Source: Triops longicaudatus (lineage: Eukaryota; Arthropoda; Branchiopoda; Notostraca; Triopsidae). From it: DNA of 64,000 nucleotides. Shown one piece after another: positions 14,401 through 26,528 of this stretch. The DNA lies in NCBI GenBank assembly GCA_022885665.1, contig JAGQDJ010000023.1:248001-312000 (forward strand), written 5' to 3'. The notes beneath the pieces were generated by a model. It was not told the origin of the DNA and did no database searches. It was given only the letters and a program-made list of their open reading frames with translations. Within the stretch, counting starts at the first letter, position 1; the number at the start of each line of letters is the position of its first letter. The translations under genes were made by a program, and so were the position numbers.

Positions 14401-15153
14401 CCTGCCCTGTCTCAGAATGCAGCCTTGGATGCTCAGCTGGTGGCCCAGTTTGTGCGAGACAACGAAGCTGCAGCAACGGCGTCCAAGCTGTATCCACATT
14501 TGCATAAATCGTCGAAGCGATTGCGTGCAGGAAGTCCGTGGAACCACACTTACACTGAGATTGATCTACGCTATCGTACAGCGCCGGTGACAGCCATGAA
14601 CCCCACTTTGCGAGAAGATTCGGAGACGTGCGACCCTGTGTATGAGGAAATTGAGCGAAGCACCAACAGTGACTGTATGTACGGACACTGTGCCCAACAC
14701 TCTGATCTCAGTGATGAAGACAATCGTCGACCCAACAGTGACGTGAGCAGGCAGTCGTCAAGGTCCTACGGTGATCATCGCCCTTTAATCCCCTATAACC
14801 AGCAGCAAGCCAACAACTCCAATAATCGAGACCTACTTACCACCATTAGCTGTGCATTTAGCTCGCCCCACTTGAAAGCTCGTCACAGAGATAGGCATGG
14901 ACAATTATTAACGCCCCAGCAACAACAGCAGCAGTATCCCCCGACTGATCAGTTGCAGGCAGCTTACACGGAACAGTTACTCCTTCCCATCAATGACGGA
15001 AGTTTGGCCGTAGCTGTGCTGAACGGAGACCGAGTACTGTGCCAGGTTCAACCTAATGTCAGTATGGGACAGGTCAACGTAGATGAGTTGGAACGAACGT
15101 TAGCTTCGCACGAGCAGAGGGGAAAAGGTCATATTTCCTTTACTGAATGCTGA
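5491..15153 (+). CDS. Cirl: Latrophilin/Cirl adhesion GPCR (5'-incomplete)
   Basis: Adhesion-type G protein-coupled receptor of the latrophilin family, a plasma-membrane protein; family members sense adhesion ligands or mechanical force. Exons: 5491-5683, 8400-8506, 8709-9221, 9393-9781, 10435-10801, 10876-11311, 11382-11607, 11732-11897, 11968-12182, 12286-12389, 12805-12973, 13028-13207, 13928-14152, 14224-15153; all phases agree. Domains in order: SUEL/RBL galactose-binding lectin (exons 1-2, with AYACEG, RANYGRFSI and FGDPCPGT), Thr/Pro-rich stalk (exon 3), HormR with YCPP and QPCPGG (exon 4), GAIN (exons 5-7), GPS with CVFWDY and CKCDHLTNFALLMD (autocleavage expected between L and T), seven membrane helices (exons 7-11), and a long cytoplasmic tail with Gln runs ending SFTEC. 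There is no olfactomedin domain, as in invertebrate members. The first exon(s) with Met and signal peptide were not found. An alternative C-terminus is described separately. Confidence 0.93.
5684..8399 (+). other. Long Cirl intron 5684-8399
   Basis: A 2.7 kb intron interrupts the lectin domain between VLHSK and CNQQSNC. It starts GTAAGT and ends in a pyrimidine tract plus CAG. Open frames inside it, including one of 160 codons at 7457-7939 overlapped by a 135-codon frame on the other strand, resemble nothing known. I see no RNA gene in it. Confidence 0.7.
13028..13657 (+). CDS. Cirl: Cirl alternative terminal exon (read-through of donor at 13208)
   Basis: If the donor at 13208 is not used, the Cirl frame stays open for 149 more codons and stops at 13655-13657. 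The added tail is Ser/Thr/Pro- and His-rich, like other receptor tails. An AATAAA lies at 13831-13836, before the next exon at 13928, so a short 3' UTR would be complete. This suggests a second isoform with a different cytoplasmic tail. The sequence shows the open frame and the poly(A) signal. That the isoform is used is inference. Confidence 0.45.
   Translation, partial: VRKEYRKVVRQHTWLQACLRAAHLNTSDSKERSSSLYNATPSCPHSDSTSSTGASHAPNNVSCPYACHAHALSHPASIYVEVSSSSTQSATTETDTSASDSDTCAPCAERDTVRPYAQVDVTCHAMVETNRPPAPPVGHSHSHRHHPAVLIPCRLEVGIADGEAYPGSMWIQPIRAGPLPLPATPAHQGSLQVNAGGRNRDKRASFLAF
13831..13836 (+). terminator. Intronic poly(A) signal in Cirl
   Basis: AATAAA within the intron 13208-13927, after the stop at 13657 of the read-through frame. 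It supports a short alternative transcript. Confidence 0.5.
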
Positions 15154-16473
15154 GCGAGTACGGTGTGGGACTCGCAAGTCGTGGAACCGTAAGTGAGATA
15201 GGAGTCTTGAACGATTTTCCAAAAGGGACCAGTGAAGAGGGATGACATTTTAAGTACACTTCATAGTGTCCGCGTGGAAGTTTTAGTCATGTAATCTATT
15301 TGCTAATACTGTACAGGAGCCGTGAAAAAAAATTCTCGAGCTTGTTAAAATTTTATGTTGAACGGCCGTTGAGAAAGAACGTGTAACGAAAGTGCTCCAT
15401 AATATATTAAAAAAAAAAAAGAAAAAAGACTACTATGGCTGTTGGCAAGTTATGTGGGTCTCGCCACGGGCCGTGTCATGTAAATATTCCTTCGTACATG
15501 GAGCGCTTTTATGCTGCACGTTAGTTTACGTACATATTACTTTCTATATGGAACAAGAGCCGCAGCTTTTTAGATAATCAAGAAAAATGGTTCACCGAAA
15601 TATTTTTGTGTATATGAAGTTAGGGAGAGAAAATGTTTGCTGCTTTAGGGCTTTTGTTGGAAACCATTGACTCGTGCGAGAGCGAGTACCCTTTGTGATA
15701 CATTATTTGAATCCCCTTTCCATGGGCTGTTTGTATATCCCAAAGTTGGCGGTGAGGAGAAGCTCATCAATACTTATAAATAATCCATAATGAACACCAA
15801 TACAATTAACCGATATTCCATGTACGGTGTCTATTGCCCTTCACAATCAATTGCACCCGAATTCTGTGCAGCGAAATTTCGAGACAATAAACGTCTTAAA
15901 TACGATAGTAAATATTTTTCTTATGTACTAAAAAGTAAAATTGCATTGACTAAAATAAGTGACACGGAAGGGATGAGGTAACAAGCTCTGTTTAAGCTAA
16001 TCATTGAGGACTTGTCACATGAATGTGGTTGGTTTAAATGACAACCGTCATCGCACTTGTGATGTATTGTCGTCTTCGGGCTAATGTGGATAGTACCTGT
16101 ACTTATCTCTTTCACCGCTTGTTAGCTTATGCTGAAGTGGGTAACCTTTCGCGAAGGATCGACAGCATTTGTTTGTATTTTTTGGGAGGACTGGACGGTT
16201 AACAATAAAAGGAAAATAAATGTAAAATAAAAGGTGAAATATTGAGCAAGTATATTGTAGCTTACTCGACAGATCCAAGGAGCATTCGATAAACGTACGA
16301 AACAGCAAACGCAAATTCTCAAAAACTTTTTGTATTTCTCACTTCCAACACCAATATACGTATAAAAATCATCTATAAATAGAGGTAAAAGGCACTTCGG
16401 TGCATCAACATTCAGATATCGAAATAGTTTGTGCAACTTTGTTAAACATTCTCCTGAATCTTGTTAAATAACT
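15154..16473. other. Gap between convergent Cirl and CPD 3' ends
   Basis: AT-rich sequence between the Cirl stop (+) and the CPD stop (-). An AATAAA at 15886-15891 could end the long Cirl transcript. I see no coding sequence here. Confidence 0.6.
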
Positions 16474-19400
16474 TCACTGTTTTTTCCCATTCCGGAATCC
16501 AACTTGGATGGGTCGCCCATATTTTGATTGGCGATACAACGCGATTTCAGTTCCATCTTCAGATCCGCTGGAGGATTCGCTGGATTCGTCATAATACTGC
16601 CCCATCCTGGTTCCCAGTACCCGCTGGGGCACCGTTCTTTTGACCACTTTGTTGGAAGGTGTGCTAAATAATTCGTCTTCGTCATCGTCTTCAAACAGCA
16701 TGGGTTGACGAGGAAGAAGCTGAAAGCCCACGCTTTTCCTTCGTACTCGCTTGGAACACACAGCGTAACAACAAAGGCACACTACCAGTCCTATCAACAA
16801 GGCAGATCCCACTAAAATAACAAACAGCATTCGGGGGATTCCAGCCACGCGCTCGTCTCTTATCAAACGAAGACGGAGATTCGCAGATGCGCCCTCGAAG
16901 ACGCGCACAGTCTTCGTTGTAGCGTAATAACCATCAGCAGTGGCATTTATCACATACTCCCCAGCACCCGCCAGCACCCAAAAGGCACCTAAGCTTGTTG
17001 GACTCAGCTGCACACCGCCAACTTCCACACGACCGACAACAGGTTCGTTGAAGGCGTTCAACAAAAATCCGGAAACGTACTGTTTGCTGTCAATTAGGAG
17101 TGACAAAAGCACCGGTTTAATCCTGGCCCAATCCTTGGCCAGTTCCTTTGGCTCAGGTTTGACACAACAAGAAGGCGTAACAATCACAGATGGAGTAGAC
17201 GTAGCATTCTTCACCAATCCCTATAAATAACAATCCTTAAACTAACACGGTACTTTGTCCATTCACAAAAACTTACCGCAAAATTTCGTTGCATGTCGAA
17301 TTTAGGGGAAAAGGGGCACGCAGGAGCTCTGAAGTTTTTCATGAGTTTTGCAAAGTGTTCGTTTGACATAAACTAGAAAAGGCAAATAAGCAAAACAGTA
17401 AAAGCGTGCCTTGAATGATTACCTCATTTAGAGTGCTATTGTGCGGGAAACTCCTACTAGCTGACAAAACTCCATAATCTCCGGTATCAAAACCAAGATT
17501 CAACAGGAAGCGCTGATTCTCAGCCCAATTTGCAAAAATGGAAGCCGGGAACGGAGAATCATTCCTTTCGCAACTAACATTGCTCGCTTTCTCAAGCTGT
17601 GCTGTCACGTCAGGGCTTGCAGATGGAACGAAATAAAGCCTATATAAACAGGTGAACAGTGAAGTTTGAAACGGTGACAAGAGTCACGAGGGTGTCACCT
17701 AAAGTTTCTTAAGAGATCTCTGATAACTTGATCTTCACTGTGAGACACCAAGTACGTAGCTAATTGGAAGACAATAGCAGTAGCTGCTGGAGAATTTCCA
17801 GGAGCCCATAACAGAATTGGAGGAGGGAATATAACCGATTTGGGTGAAATTTCTTTTGTCTTCGATGGATTTTCGCACAAGTAAGTAGCATCGTGCGATA
17901 ACATCAACGACCATATGTGACGTTGTTGGCCAGTAAGTCCCAAACTGTGACGTATACAAATGTAGTGGAATAGTACAACATTACCATTCAAGCATTAATA
18001 ATACCACCTCTGCAAACAAATAATTCCTGGGTATGTCTTCTTCCACTCCCTCATCATGTCTTCCATGGCGTGAAGACTGAGATAGTTCACTTGCTCTTCC
18101 AGCTTATCAAGAATGACCCGGATCTTGGTAAGATTCTTGGGTAGAACTTCAAAACGAATGGTTCTGCTTTCATATCCTTGCAAAGCAACCTAAGATAAGC
18201 ATCTTACTGATGACCGTGCCTTAAAAAACGTGATTTTCAAAATTACGCTAAGAATATGATTTCCTTCTTCCAGAACTTCAATGAACGTAGCAGACGACGG
18301 ATGCAAGGAGACTGGCCGGGAGCTTTTAGTAATGACGAGTGTAGCATTCGCTATCGGTAGACCGTCTGCATTAACCACCTCACCATGCACACCTGGCAAA
18401 AAAGACTTATTAGTCATACTGTTATAAGTACGGAATAGCATGAACAGCATGCGTTTTCTTGTAATGATCATGCGTTTTAAAAGCTATCATACAAGACACT
18501 ACCTTGCAGCGTTGCTTCCAAGAAAACTTTAATGGACTCTAAATTTTCTTGATACAACGTTGGTAAAATTTCCGGTAGGGGGTAATTACAACAAGATACA
18601 TGGGCTGCCACCATTAAACTACCCAAGTTATCAAACGCCCAGTCCAACAGCGTTCCAGAGTATGTCTAAACGTAAAACGGATTAAACCTCATACTTAATT
18701 AGCATTTTCGCAAACTTTGAGATCCGCTCCATGCTTTAATCCAACTTTGGAAAGCTCTTGACCGCTTTCAGAACAAGGATTCATGTTAAAACTAGCCATC
18801 GTTGGATGGGCAAGCATGTAACTCTCCGTCAATCTATGGAAGATTTTCTCTTCTGGTGTAGTCACATTCAATGCACCTTTCTGATCCCGTGGATATCTGT
18901 TAGGAAAACAATAAACACGATCATTTGTCTCACTGCCCAATTCATTATGTTACCGACGAAAACTTACCTCATGAAAATTCCACCACTTTCAAAACTCAAA
19001 CCTACGTTGATACCCAAGGCTTTGAACATGGATCGCAAAGCTGCTACCGCGGCAGGAGAATTCGGATCCGGTCCAAATCTTGACCCTGCTTCTTGCAACA
19101 TGTCACTGAGCGTATTGTAATTGCACTGACCTACAAAAGAGATACGATGAGACATCCCTTGAACGAAAAATGAGAGCTCTTACCAACCGTCGCTTTTTCA
19201 AAGCCACTCAAATCTACAGCTGGGATAACATACAGGGTAATATACTGCATTAAGTTTGCAACTCGGGGGTCTTTCTTAAAAATGGCATGACAAATGTGTC
19301 GGCTAAAACGGAGTAGCACTTCTCTTCCCACAGGTTGAGAACCAAAGACTCCTCCGACTAGCGCTACTTGTAATTTTTTCGCCGCTCTATCGTCCTGTTA

Positions 19401-22400
19401 CAGTTATAAAAATGGAAGAAAGAATTCTAATACAAAGATAACTTTGCAACTATAAAGTAAGTGCTTACCTCCGCACCAATGCGTAGGGCATGTACGTGCA
19501 TGCTCCACTCGCTTTCGCCAGCTATGAATTCGGCAATCGTAGGGAATTCGTTTTCGAGATCCGACAAATTCCCGTACAATTCGGCGTTACTTAGGTATTT
19601 ATCATTGAGCATATTTTGTGCAATATCGTAATCCAGTTTTTGTGACCAAATATGGAGAAGATTGGGAGGTAGTGTAAAATTTACATTTAGTGACCCTTTT
19701 TCAGGAATCAGCACATTGCGCGTTTCACGGCCATACCTATGAAAAGTTTAGTTGAAATGAGAACGACACTACGACATTCTGCTTACCCTTCAGCTGTTAC
19801 GGTCACTTGATATTCTCCTGGAGTTAAAAGTCTCCAATAATCACCCATTTCTGTACTTGTTATGATATGGTTAATCCCAGACACCATTATCTTCGCGTTT
19901 GGTACAGGCTCCCCTTGGTTGTTGAAGACAAACCCATTCAAACCCGTGTGTATCTAATAGAAAGATTTGAAAATCTTACAACAGGCATAAAGCAACAGAA
20001 ATAAATATTACACTGCCATAAGAATGCAAGCAGTAAAAACCGTAAATAAATGAACTACAACAATACAGATTACGTTACGATAGCACTGTAAATTTTTAAG
20101 TTTAAAGCACTTTAGCCACTAGATTTGTGAATACAGATTCATCTGGTAAAGGGCAGAGAATAGTTAAAAACAAAAACGAGACAAAATAGAAATAGTCTGA
20201 AATGAAAACAAACTGAAATTCCTCTCGCGATAACGAAACAATATTAAACATCATGGAAATCAAACATTACCTTTTCAATATACGTTAACAAGGCTTCTTT
20301 ATTTTCCTCCCAAAACGTCTTCAACTCGCTTGACAGTGGAAATTTGTAGCAGCCAACTTCAACAGTAATTTCGAAGCAATTTGAGTGTAAATAGTTCCAA
20401 TCTTGCATGCCACCACTGATACTATACCACTCCGCTCCGTTGGTTATGCCACCCGGAAATTTTTCAGACAATAATAAGCCTGATGAAGCAGGACAAGGCT
20501 CACCTAAATGCATTCGCGGATGTGCCTTCGGTGGTATAAAAAAAAAGGTCAAAATACGATACATTAATGATTATTCAGAATTAGTCAAGCTGATCAACCA
20601 AAATTACTAATAAATAATTAAATTCCATAGTACTTCTGCACTTGAAATGCTTCGCATTCTATATTTACCTGACTATATGACGACGCTAACATTTTGAAAA
20701 CTTCGTCATCCGGTGACGGTGAGTATTTCTTGCTTTCTTGTGTCGGGTTGTCGTCAAAAGGATAGTTGGCGACAAGAGATCCACCATGTAAGTTGGCAGA
20801 GAGGACAAACGGAAACGTTTTGACCCAGCTCATAATAGCCAGTGTTTCCGGTTCTTGCACTTTATTTTCCTGTTAAAAGATAACAATACAATAGAACAAA
20901 ACTTCACAAAAATACGCGAACTTTAAACAATTCAATTCCAGCTTTACTTACTTCATTGGTAGTGTACTGGTCTGGAAAGTTACGGTTGAGGTCTTTACCT
21001 CGGGCATTTGTTCGCCCATCCACACCTTGTGCATCTCCTAAGTATGCACTTTGTTTAGTCCCTCTAAAAGTATTGCCACCAATAAAATGTTACCTTCCCT
21101 GGAAATCTCATAACCATCTGGGTTCATGCTTGGCATGATATGTATACGAACAGAATTGACCAGGTCTGTGACTCTCTGGTCTACGCCGTAATTCCCAGTT
21201 AGGTACGCAATAAGGTTTAATAACAATTCACGACCAACTACTTCATTTCCGTGCATGTTTCCTACGTACTTAAATTCCGGTTCGCCTACAGCGGAATTAG
21301 GATAACATTTGCATTCCACGCGCTCTCGTAGACAAAGTACCTTGTTCGTGAATACCGGGGTTGTCTGATATTTCCATAACATACAATTCTCGGCCTTGCA
21401 CACTTCGGCCTATGCTGTAAAGCCTTGCAATGTCGGGATATTCTTGTTTAATATTTAGTAGAAAAGCTTTCATATCCATGTAGTTATGATGCTTGAATTC
21501 CAAACGGACCAATGAAGTATTCGTGGGATTATACGCTTCTTCCAGGCGGGCGCTCCTATTGAGCTTGAAATTCACCAGAGTAGGTTTACCTCTTACCACA
21601 GTGACATTGACAGCATTCATTGGCTCGTAACTAAATGGCGATATGATTCACTAAGTGTTTGAAAGTTACTCATGAATACACACCCCCACGCATGGACTTG
21701 AACTGTGTAATTGCCGGGCACGAGCAATCGCCAGTACTCTCCTCTCTCTGTTGTTGTGATGTTGTGAGCAATACCGGCGACGGACACAAAGGCTTTAGCT
21801 ATTCCTTGACCGCTTTTCTCGTCTGTTACCATACCTGAGATACACGCGGGACATTGTTATTAAGTATTTATTGAATTTGGTATTCAGACGACCGCCATCG
21901 GGTCTCCGATATATTGTCATCTTAGGCAGTCCAGCTTTATTGCTAAGTATATTAAAACATCTACGGTCCTATGTTAAAAAGAGTAAAGTACAAATTAAAT
22001 GTACACAAACGACCCTAACTTAGAGTTATGTTAAAAAAGGTCTGTTATGAACTTCGGACAAGAGTATTGCCTATCGTACCTTTGAATCCCATGTGGGTCG
22101 CCTCCATAAAAGAAATCAGGGATTCTTTGTTATATTCCCATTCCTTCATCAAGTTGGAAGCTTTGGGGTATTTGCAGCAGGACAGTTCGAAAGTGATCTC
22201 GAAGCAGTTCGAGTGCACGTAATTAAAATCTTGCATTCCGCCGGGAACATCGTACCAGAATGCTCCGTTTGTTACGCCCCCTGGGAAGTTATCTTCTGGG
22301 CATATATTGCCTTTATGCATGTTAAAATGTTTCGTTGCGTACAGTGATGCTAAAAAATGAAACGTAGCTTCGTCTGGACTACTCCCATTCACACAACAAT

Positions 22401-23275
22401 CTTTATGTATTCTGGAATCAGAAGAAAGGTATCGAAATTCAGAACTAACTAGCTGAATACGTAAAAAAAAAAAAAAAAAAAAAGTTACCTCGTATCGTCG
22501 AAGGGATATGAAGCTACTACGGAGCCCCCGTGTAAATTGCCAGAAAGCACAAATGGGTTGCTAACAATCCACGTCATCATAGCTAAAGTCTCCGGTTCTC
22601 TGCCGGTAGTAATTTTATCTGCTGGCGTGTCGTACTGATCAGGGAAATTTCGATTAAGATCGACATTCTTTGCATTTTGTCGACCGGAATCGTCATTTTG
22701 GCCTTCGCAGTCGCCCTCCTAGATTTGGTTATCAAATGGAGAATGAAATTCTAAAGTCCGAGTTCGTAAAATACTGCCGCAATTACCTTCGCTTTCTCAA
22801 AGCCATCTGGATTAAGGCTTGGCACAAGAAATATGTCTGTACTGTCAACCAGGGTGGTGATACGCTCATCTTTTCCGTATTCATAGAGCAAATGATGCGC
22901 TAGGGTTAAAACAAGTTGTCGACCAACTGCTTCATTTCCATGCATGTTTGCCACGTACTTGAACATTGGTTTCCCCAAGGCTCTTGGTTCGGATACATTC
23001 TTTGTAATTTGAAAGGCATACAGGTCACGGCCTTGTACAGATTTACCAATAACGTGTAATTTTGCTAAGTTGACGAAATTCTTCTCCAGACTAGACAGAA
23101 GTTGCTCGACATCATTATGACGGGGATAGTGTGCATTTAAGGCAGCTAGAGATATTGGAATGGATGTGGTGATTGATTGTCGGAATGTTCTCACCGGTAG
23201 ATCAATTGTTTTTGCACACACATTTCGTACCGTATATACCAGGCAGATGTAAAGAAAAAACTTAAGAGCAATCAT
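16474..23275 (-). CDS. CPD: Carboxypeptidase D, four carboxypeptidase-like units
   Basis: Type I membrane metallocarboxypeptidase (M14 N/E subfamily; fly homolog silver), which trims C-terminal Lys/Arg from peptides in the secretory pathway. The 21 exons (5'-3' on minus) are 23275-22787, 22718-22489, 22411-22080, 21834-21684, 21630-21341, 21285-21094, 21037-20952, 20869-20669, 20525-20271, 19953-19787, 19736-19469, 19394-19184, 19130-18968, 18896-18716, 18665-18503, 18392-18247, 18189-18008, 17944-17699, 17639-17423, 17372-17277, 17220-16474; 1670 residues. Signal peptide about 1-21. Unit 1 (about 40-345) and unit 2 (about 440-740) keep HGNEAVGR/HGNEVVGR, NRNFPDQ and the catalytic Glu in NCFEIT. 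Unit 3 (about 820-1125) has FGSQPVGR instead of HxxE. Unit 4 (about 1215-1465) is still more degenerate. Each unit is followed by a transthyretin-like domain. A membrane helix lies near 1553-1577, with a 90-residue acidic cytoplasmic tail. Confidence 0.93.
19954..20270 (-). other. CPD intron, 317 bases
   Basis: Intron between the second carboxypeptidase unit and its transthyretin-like domain. It is longer than its neighbours and AT-rich. I see no exon or RNA gene in it. Confidence 0.6.
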
Positions 23276-25092
23276 GGCTAACGACTAAGTCACCATCTGC
23301 CAAGTTTACTTCAGTGTTTTCGACTCTGTATTTTTACATTTCCTCTTCATAGGTGGCGTTTGCGTCTTGCACCTACACAGTTAACCTCCCCAGGATAAAA
23401 TGAACGGTATCTACAAGCTTGGCGGATGCGAATTAAACGATGATAAGCACGAACCCTGAAAAATTCGAATATACAAACGTTACTGTCAAGAAATTATTTC
23501 CCCTAAGCCTCGATAAGGTAACCCGTGCTTTAAAATCAAAATAAGCGCAAGTGCCACTAAATTGGGGGCTAAGGCAACAATTTTCTTAGCACCTTATTTT
23601 TTTCCGGAAGATGTTTACAGGACCAAAATTTTAGGAAATTTAAAGGTCTTTTTCTCATTAGATGGTTCCGGTTACCGCCTTAGATAGTCACTGCCGTAGG
23701 CGTTGTGACGGACAACACTGGCCCAAGCTGACGCACATTTCTCATTCGAGTTGAAACTCGGAATAAAGAAGGGACTGTTCCGTACCGTTTCGTAATGTTC
23801 CGCATTCCTTAAATACCTTGTACCTTAACCTTGTCCTTTAGAAGTGACCTCACTTAAGCTTTTACCTTGACCTTGGATGTTTTAGGAAGCACTTTATTGT
23901 TCTGACCTTTTTTTATTGTTTTGTCCTTCACCCTTGTACCGGAGTAGTGTTCTGTGGTCATATATAAGGTGATGGAAAAATTCAGATAGACACACACTTC
24001 AAGTGTCTCTGGGCAATGAGACTCAAGCGTCGCTGCTCAGATGTCTGGTTAAACATTGTTAAATTTAATTACCAAATAGTTGTGTTAAAAGTAAATAAAA
24101 CGTTAAAATATCGTAACGTGGTCTAAATAAGTTAAAATTGAAATCCTACAATATTCGTTCAAAACCCGAGGCCTAGTATTAGGCACAGGGACGAAATCTA
24201 ATTGGTCTAATTAAAACACAAAAATAAGAGGGCAATAATATGTAATTACACGTATTACCTTATTAAGTCTTTGATTTTCTAGTAAGTTGTGCACGTGAAT
24301 AAATTATTTACGCACACTAGACGAAATCTGGATTACACCTTCAAAGGGCAGATATTGAAAAGTTTTGGGGTAGTTGCAATACTTGCACCAAAGAGAATTT
24401 GGTGCGACTCTTCAAGAGTTACTTTTGCTGATGTAGTTTAGCTAACATAAAGGATTCTAGCGTAGAAATATTTTCCCTTTACCTCACTAACAAAACCATT
24501 TAATTTTTTCGAATACATAAAAATGGTAGCCGATACTTATACCTTCTACTTACAACAAGCTTTGGTAAAATAGTCATATCTTAAAAAAAAATACAAAATG
24601 TCAGTAAAGTTCTTGAAGGATCTGAATTTCTGGTCGCAAGTAACAGTTCAACTATTAAGGAAAACTAAGCGGCGGAATGGCGCCTCTACAACTTCAAGTC
24701 TCAATTTCTTACACTTGAGGTCAAAGTAAGATAACGGAAGGTTAAGGTTCCCGTACTTTGGGTCCTCCACGTAAAGGAACTCGTTTCCTCAGGCAAGGAT
24801 AGCATTTCCGCCAAAGAAGAGGCATCTCAGCTTTCTCATACAGGTCTTCACTACCCATCCGAGGTCATCAACACTATTGACCTAGCAACTGAAGATATAA
24901 GGACATCGTGGTCGTCTAAGGAAAGGCACTCACGTCGTCAGAACGCATCCCTGGAATCGAACGGACACTACTGCGTGTTTTGCACACTCCCCTAACTTCT
25001 CATTCCTAGCTTGATTCTTGGAGAGGTTTGCAGTCAGTGGAAACGACAACAGAAGAGGATGAGAGACAGTCTCTTTGCTGTACTTTGTCACG
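23276..25092. other. Divergent intergenic region, CPD / unknown membrane gene
   Basis: A 1.8 kb AT-rich spacer between two genes that face away from each other, so both promoters should lie here. The part at about 23780-23950 is rich in repeated CCTT/CTTG pyrimidine words. No coding sequence was recognised. Confidence 0.55.
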
Positions 25093-26151
25093 ATGGACAG
25101 TACTCGAATATTTTCCGACTCTGTAAACAAGAGCGGTGAAAGGCATTTTGACAGTGACAATGAATCGTCGTATTTGCTTATGCGGTCATCGGACTCCACC
25201 TTGGCCGCGCAGGTATTTTCTTTTTTTCATGCATGTGTGCATTATTTAATATCTTCCTGTTCCACGCGTCATTTGTAGGAAAGAAAAAACCTGATGAACA
25301 GGTTGAGGCGGGCAAAATCCTACCAACAACTACGAGCTTGGAGTGAAGAATCCCCTAGGATTGTTGTGATCTTGACCGTTATTTGGCTGTTCATTCGTCT
25401 AGTGTCGTTTGCATTACAGATCGTATGTTGTGTGCAGCTTGTATCGTTAGCATGGTGCGACATGTACTCCAATACGTCACAAGTTACGGAAGACGACTCC
25501 TGTGAAGTAGAGACCAAACCCGAATTCTTCCTTCCGAGAAGGCTAGGTTTACCTCCACTGTTCTTTTCTTACCTATGGTTCGGCCTGGGATCTATCCATG
25601 ATTTGGGTTTTATCATTATTATCCTATTAAGCGAGAACCGTGTCTCGGTAGAAACTATCGTTCGTCGATTCTTGGGTGAGTCGTCATCGGTGGGTTTAAT
25701 TTTGGAATATTTAATTTTAACTTCATGGTGTATATGGGGCATAAGTCACGGCTTTAACGAAACAATGGTTGCTTCGTCACAAACCTTTGAATGTATTGGT
25801 TACCTAGTGAAACTTAATTTCACTATTGTATTCCTCCTCCTTACACTCGGTTATCTCCCTCCCGTACATCCCCACATGTCGCTCTTGTTCAAATCTGCCA
25901 TGATTTTAAGCATTTCCGAGCACTTATGGCTGCAAGGGTATTTCCAGGCTTTTGTTTTACTCAAGTTTAAACATTTCGTGTGGAACTTGCATAGTGACTC
26001 ATTGGCACAGGCATTCAGTTTACTTTTGCTTTACGTAGGTACTAATTTACACGGTCAGCTCAAAAACCTATTCTTATCTAAACTGTATCATCCGCGTCGA
26101 AACACATTATGTAAACGTTCATATCCACCAATATTCTCATACGATGAATAA
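25093..26151 (+). CDS. Unrecognised multi-pass membrane protein
   Basis: Two exons, 25093-25212 and 25279-26151, joined in phase 0 (GCAG|GTATTT donor, TTTGTAG acceptor), giving 330 residues. I chose the ATG at 25093, giving MDSTRIFSDS. I do not recognise the family. About 80 polar residues with a basic RLRRAKSYQQLR patch come first. Six or seven hydrophobic segments follow, at roughly residues 65-95, 130-155, 175-195, 210-230, 240-265 and 280-300. A positively charged C-terminus ends FSYDE. There is one predicted glycosylation site (NETM). The stop codon is embedded in an AATAAA at 26147-26152, so the 3' UTR is almost nil. The 3' end meets the RPLP2/snoRNA transcript from the other strand. 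That the gene is real follows from the 291-codon open frame, the hydrophobicity pattern and clean splice sites. Confidence 0.75.
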
Positions 26152-26177
26152 AACTGATTTTCGTTTTCAAATTTGTA

Positions 26178-26183
26178 TTTATT
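26178..26183 (-). terminator. Poly(A) signal of the snoRNA host / RPLP2 tail transcript
   Basis: AATAAA on minus in the last non-coding exon that begins at 26225. It lies about 30 bases from the opposing gene's own signal at 26147-26152. Confidence 0.6.
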
Positions 26184-26293
26184 CTTCCATGATGTAAATA
26201 ATCGTGCTGCACCATACGGACGAACCTGAAAAATCAAAAATAAGTATTTTTAGTATTGGACGACAAAATAGTAAGTAATTTGTAAGTAATAAC

Positions 26294-26366
26294 AGCGTTT
26301 CAGTCTAATAGAAAGACATCAAAACTTTTCAGTCGAAAGATGGTGTTTGTATGTCATCACATGTAA
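26294..26366 (-). ncRNA. Box C/D snoRNA, 28S guide copy 1
   Basis: The best of the set: perfect C box GTGATGA (26354-26360), D' CTGA, C' TGATGT and D CTGA (26300-26303) on minus, in the intron 26226-26398. The D' guide ACACCATCTTTCG pairs with 28S CGAAAGATGGTG. From recall, vertebrate U32/SNORD51 and yeast snR39/snR59 act at this region, so this is probably their arthropod counterpart. The D guide (TCTTTCTATTAG) was not identified. Confidence 0.85.
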
Positions 26367-26528
26367 CAACTGCACAAGTAACAGCGCGAGCGACTTACAT
26401 TGCTGATCCTTATTGAGAAATTCGTGAAGTAGAACGAGACACACCCAGATGAAACCTACAAAATAAAATTGCAGTTTATTTAATTAAGTTTGTAGATATT
26501 TCTCAAATCCTTGATAGATTATTTTGTT

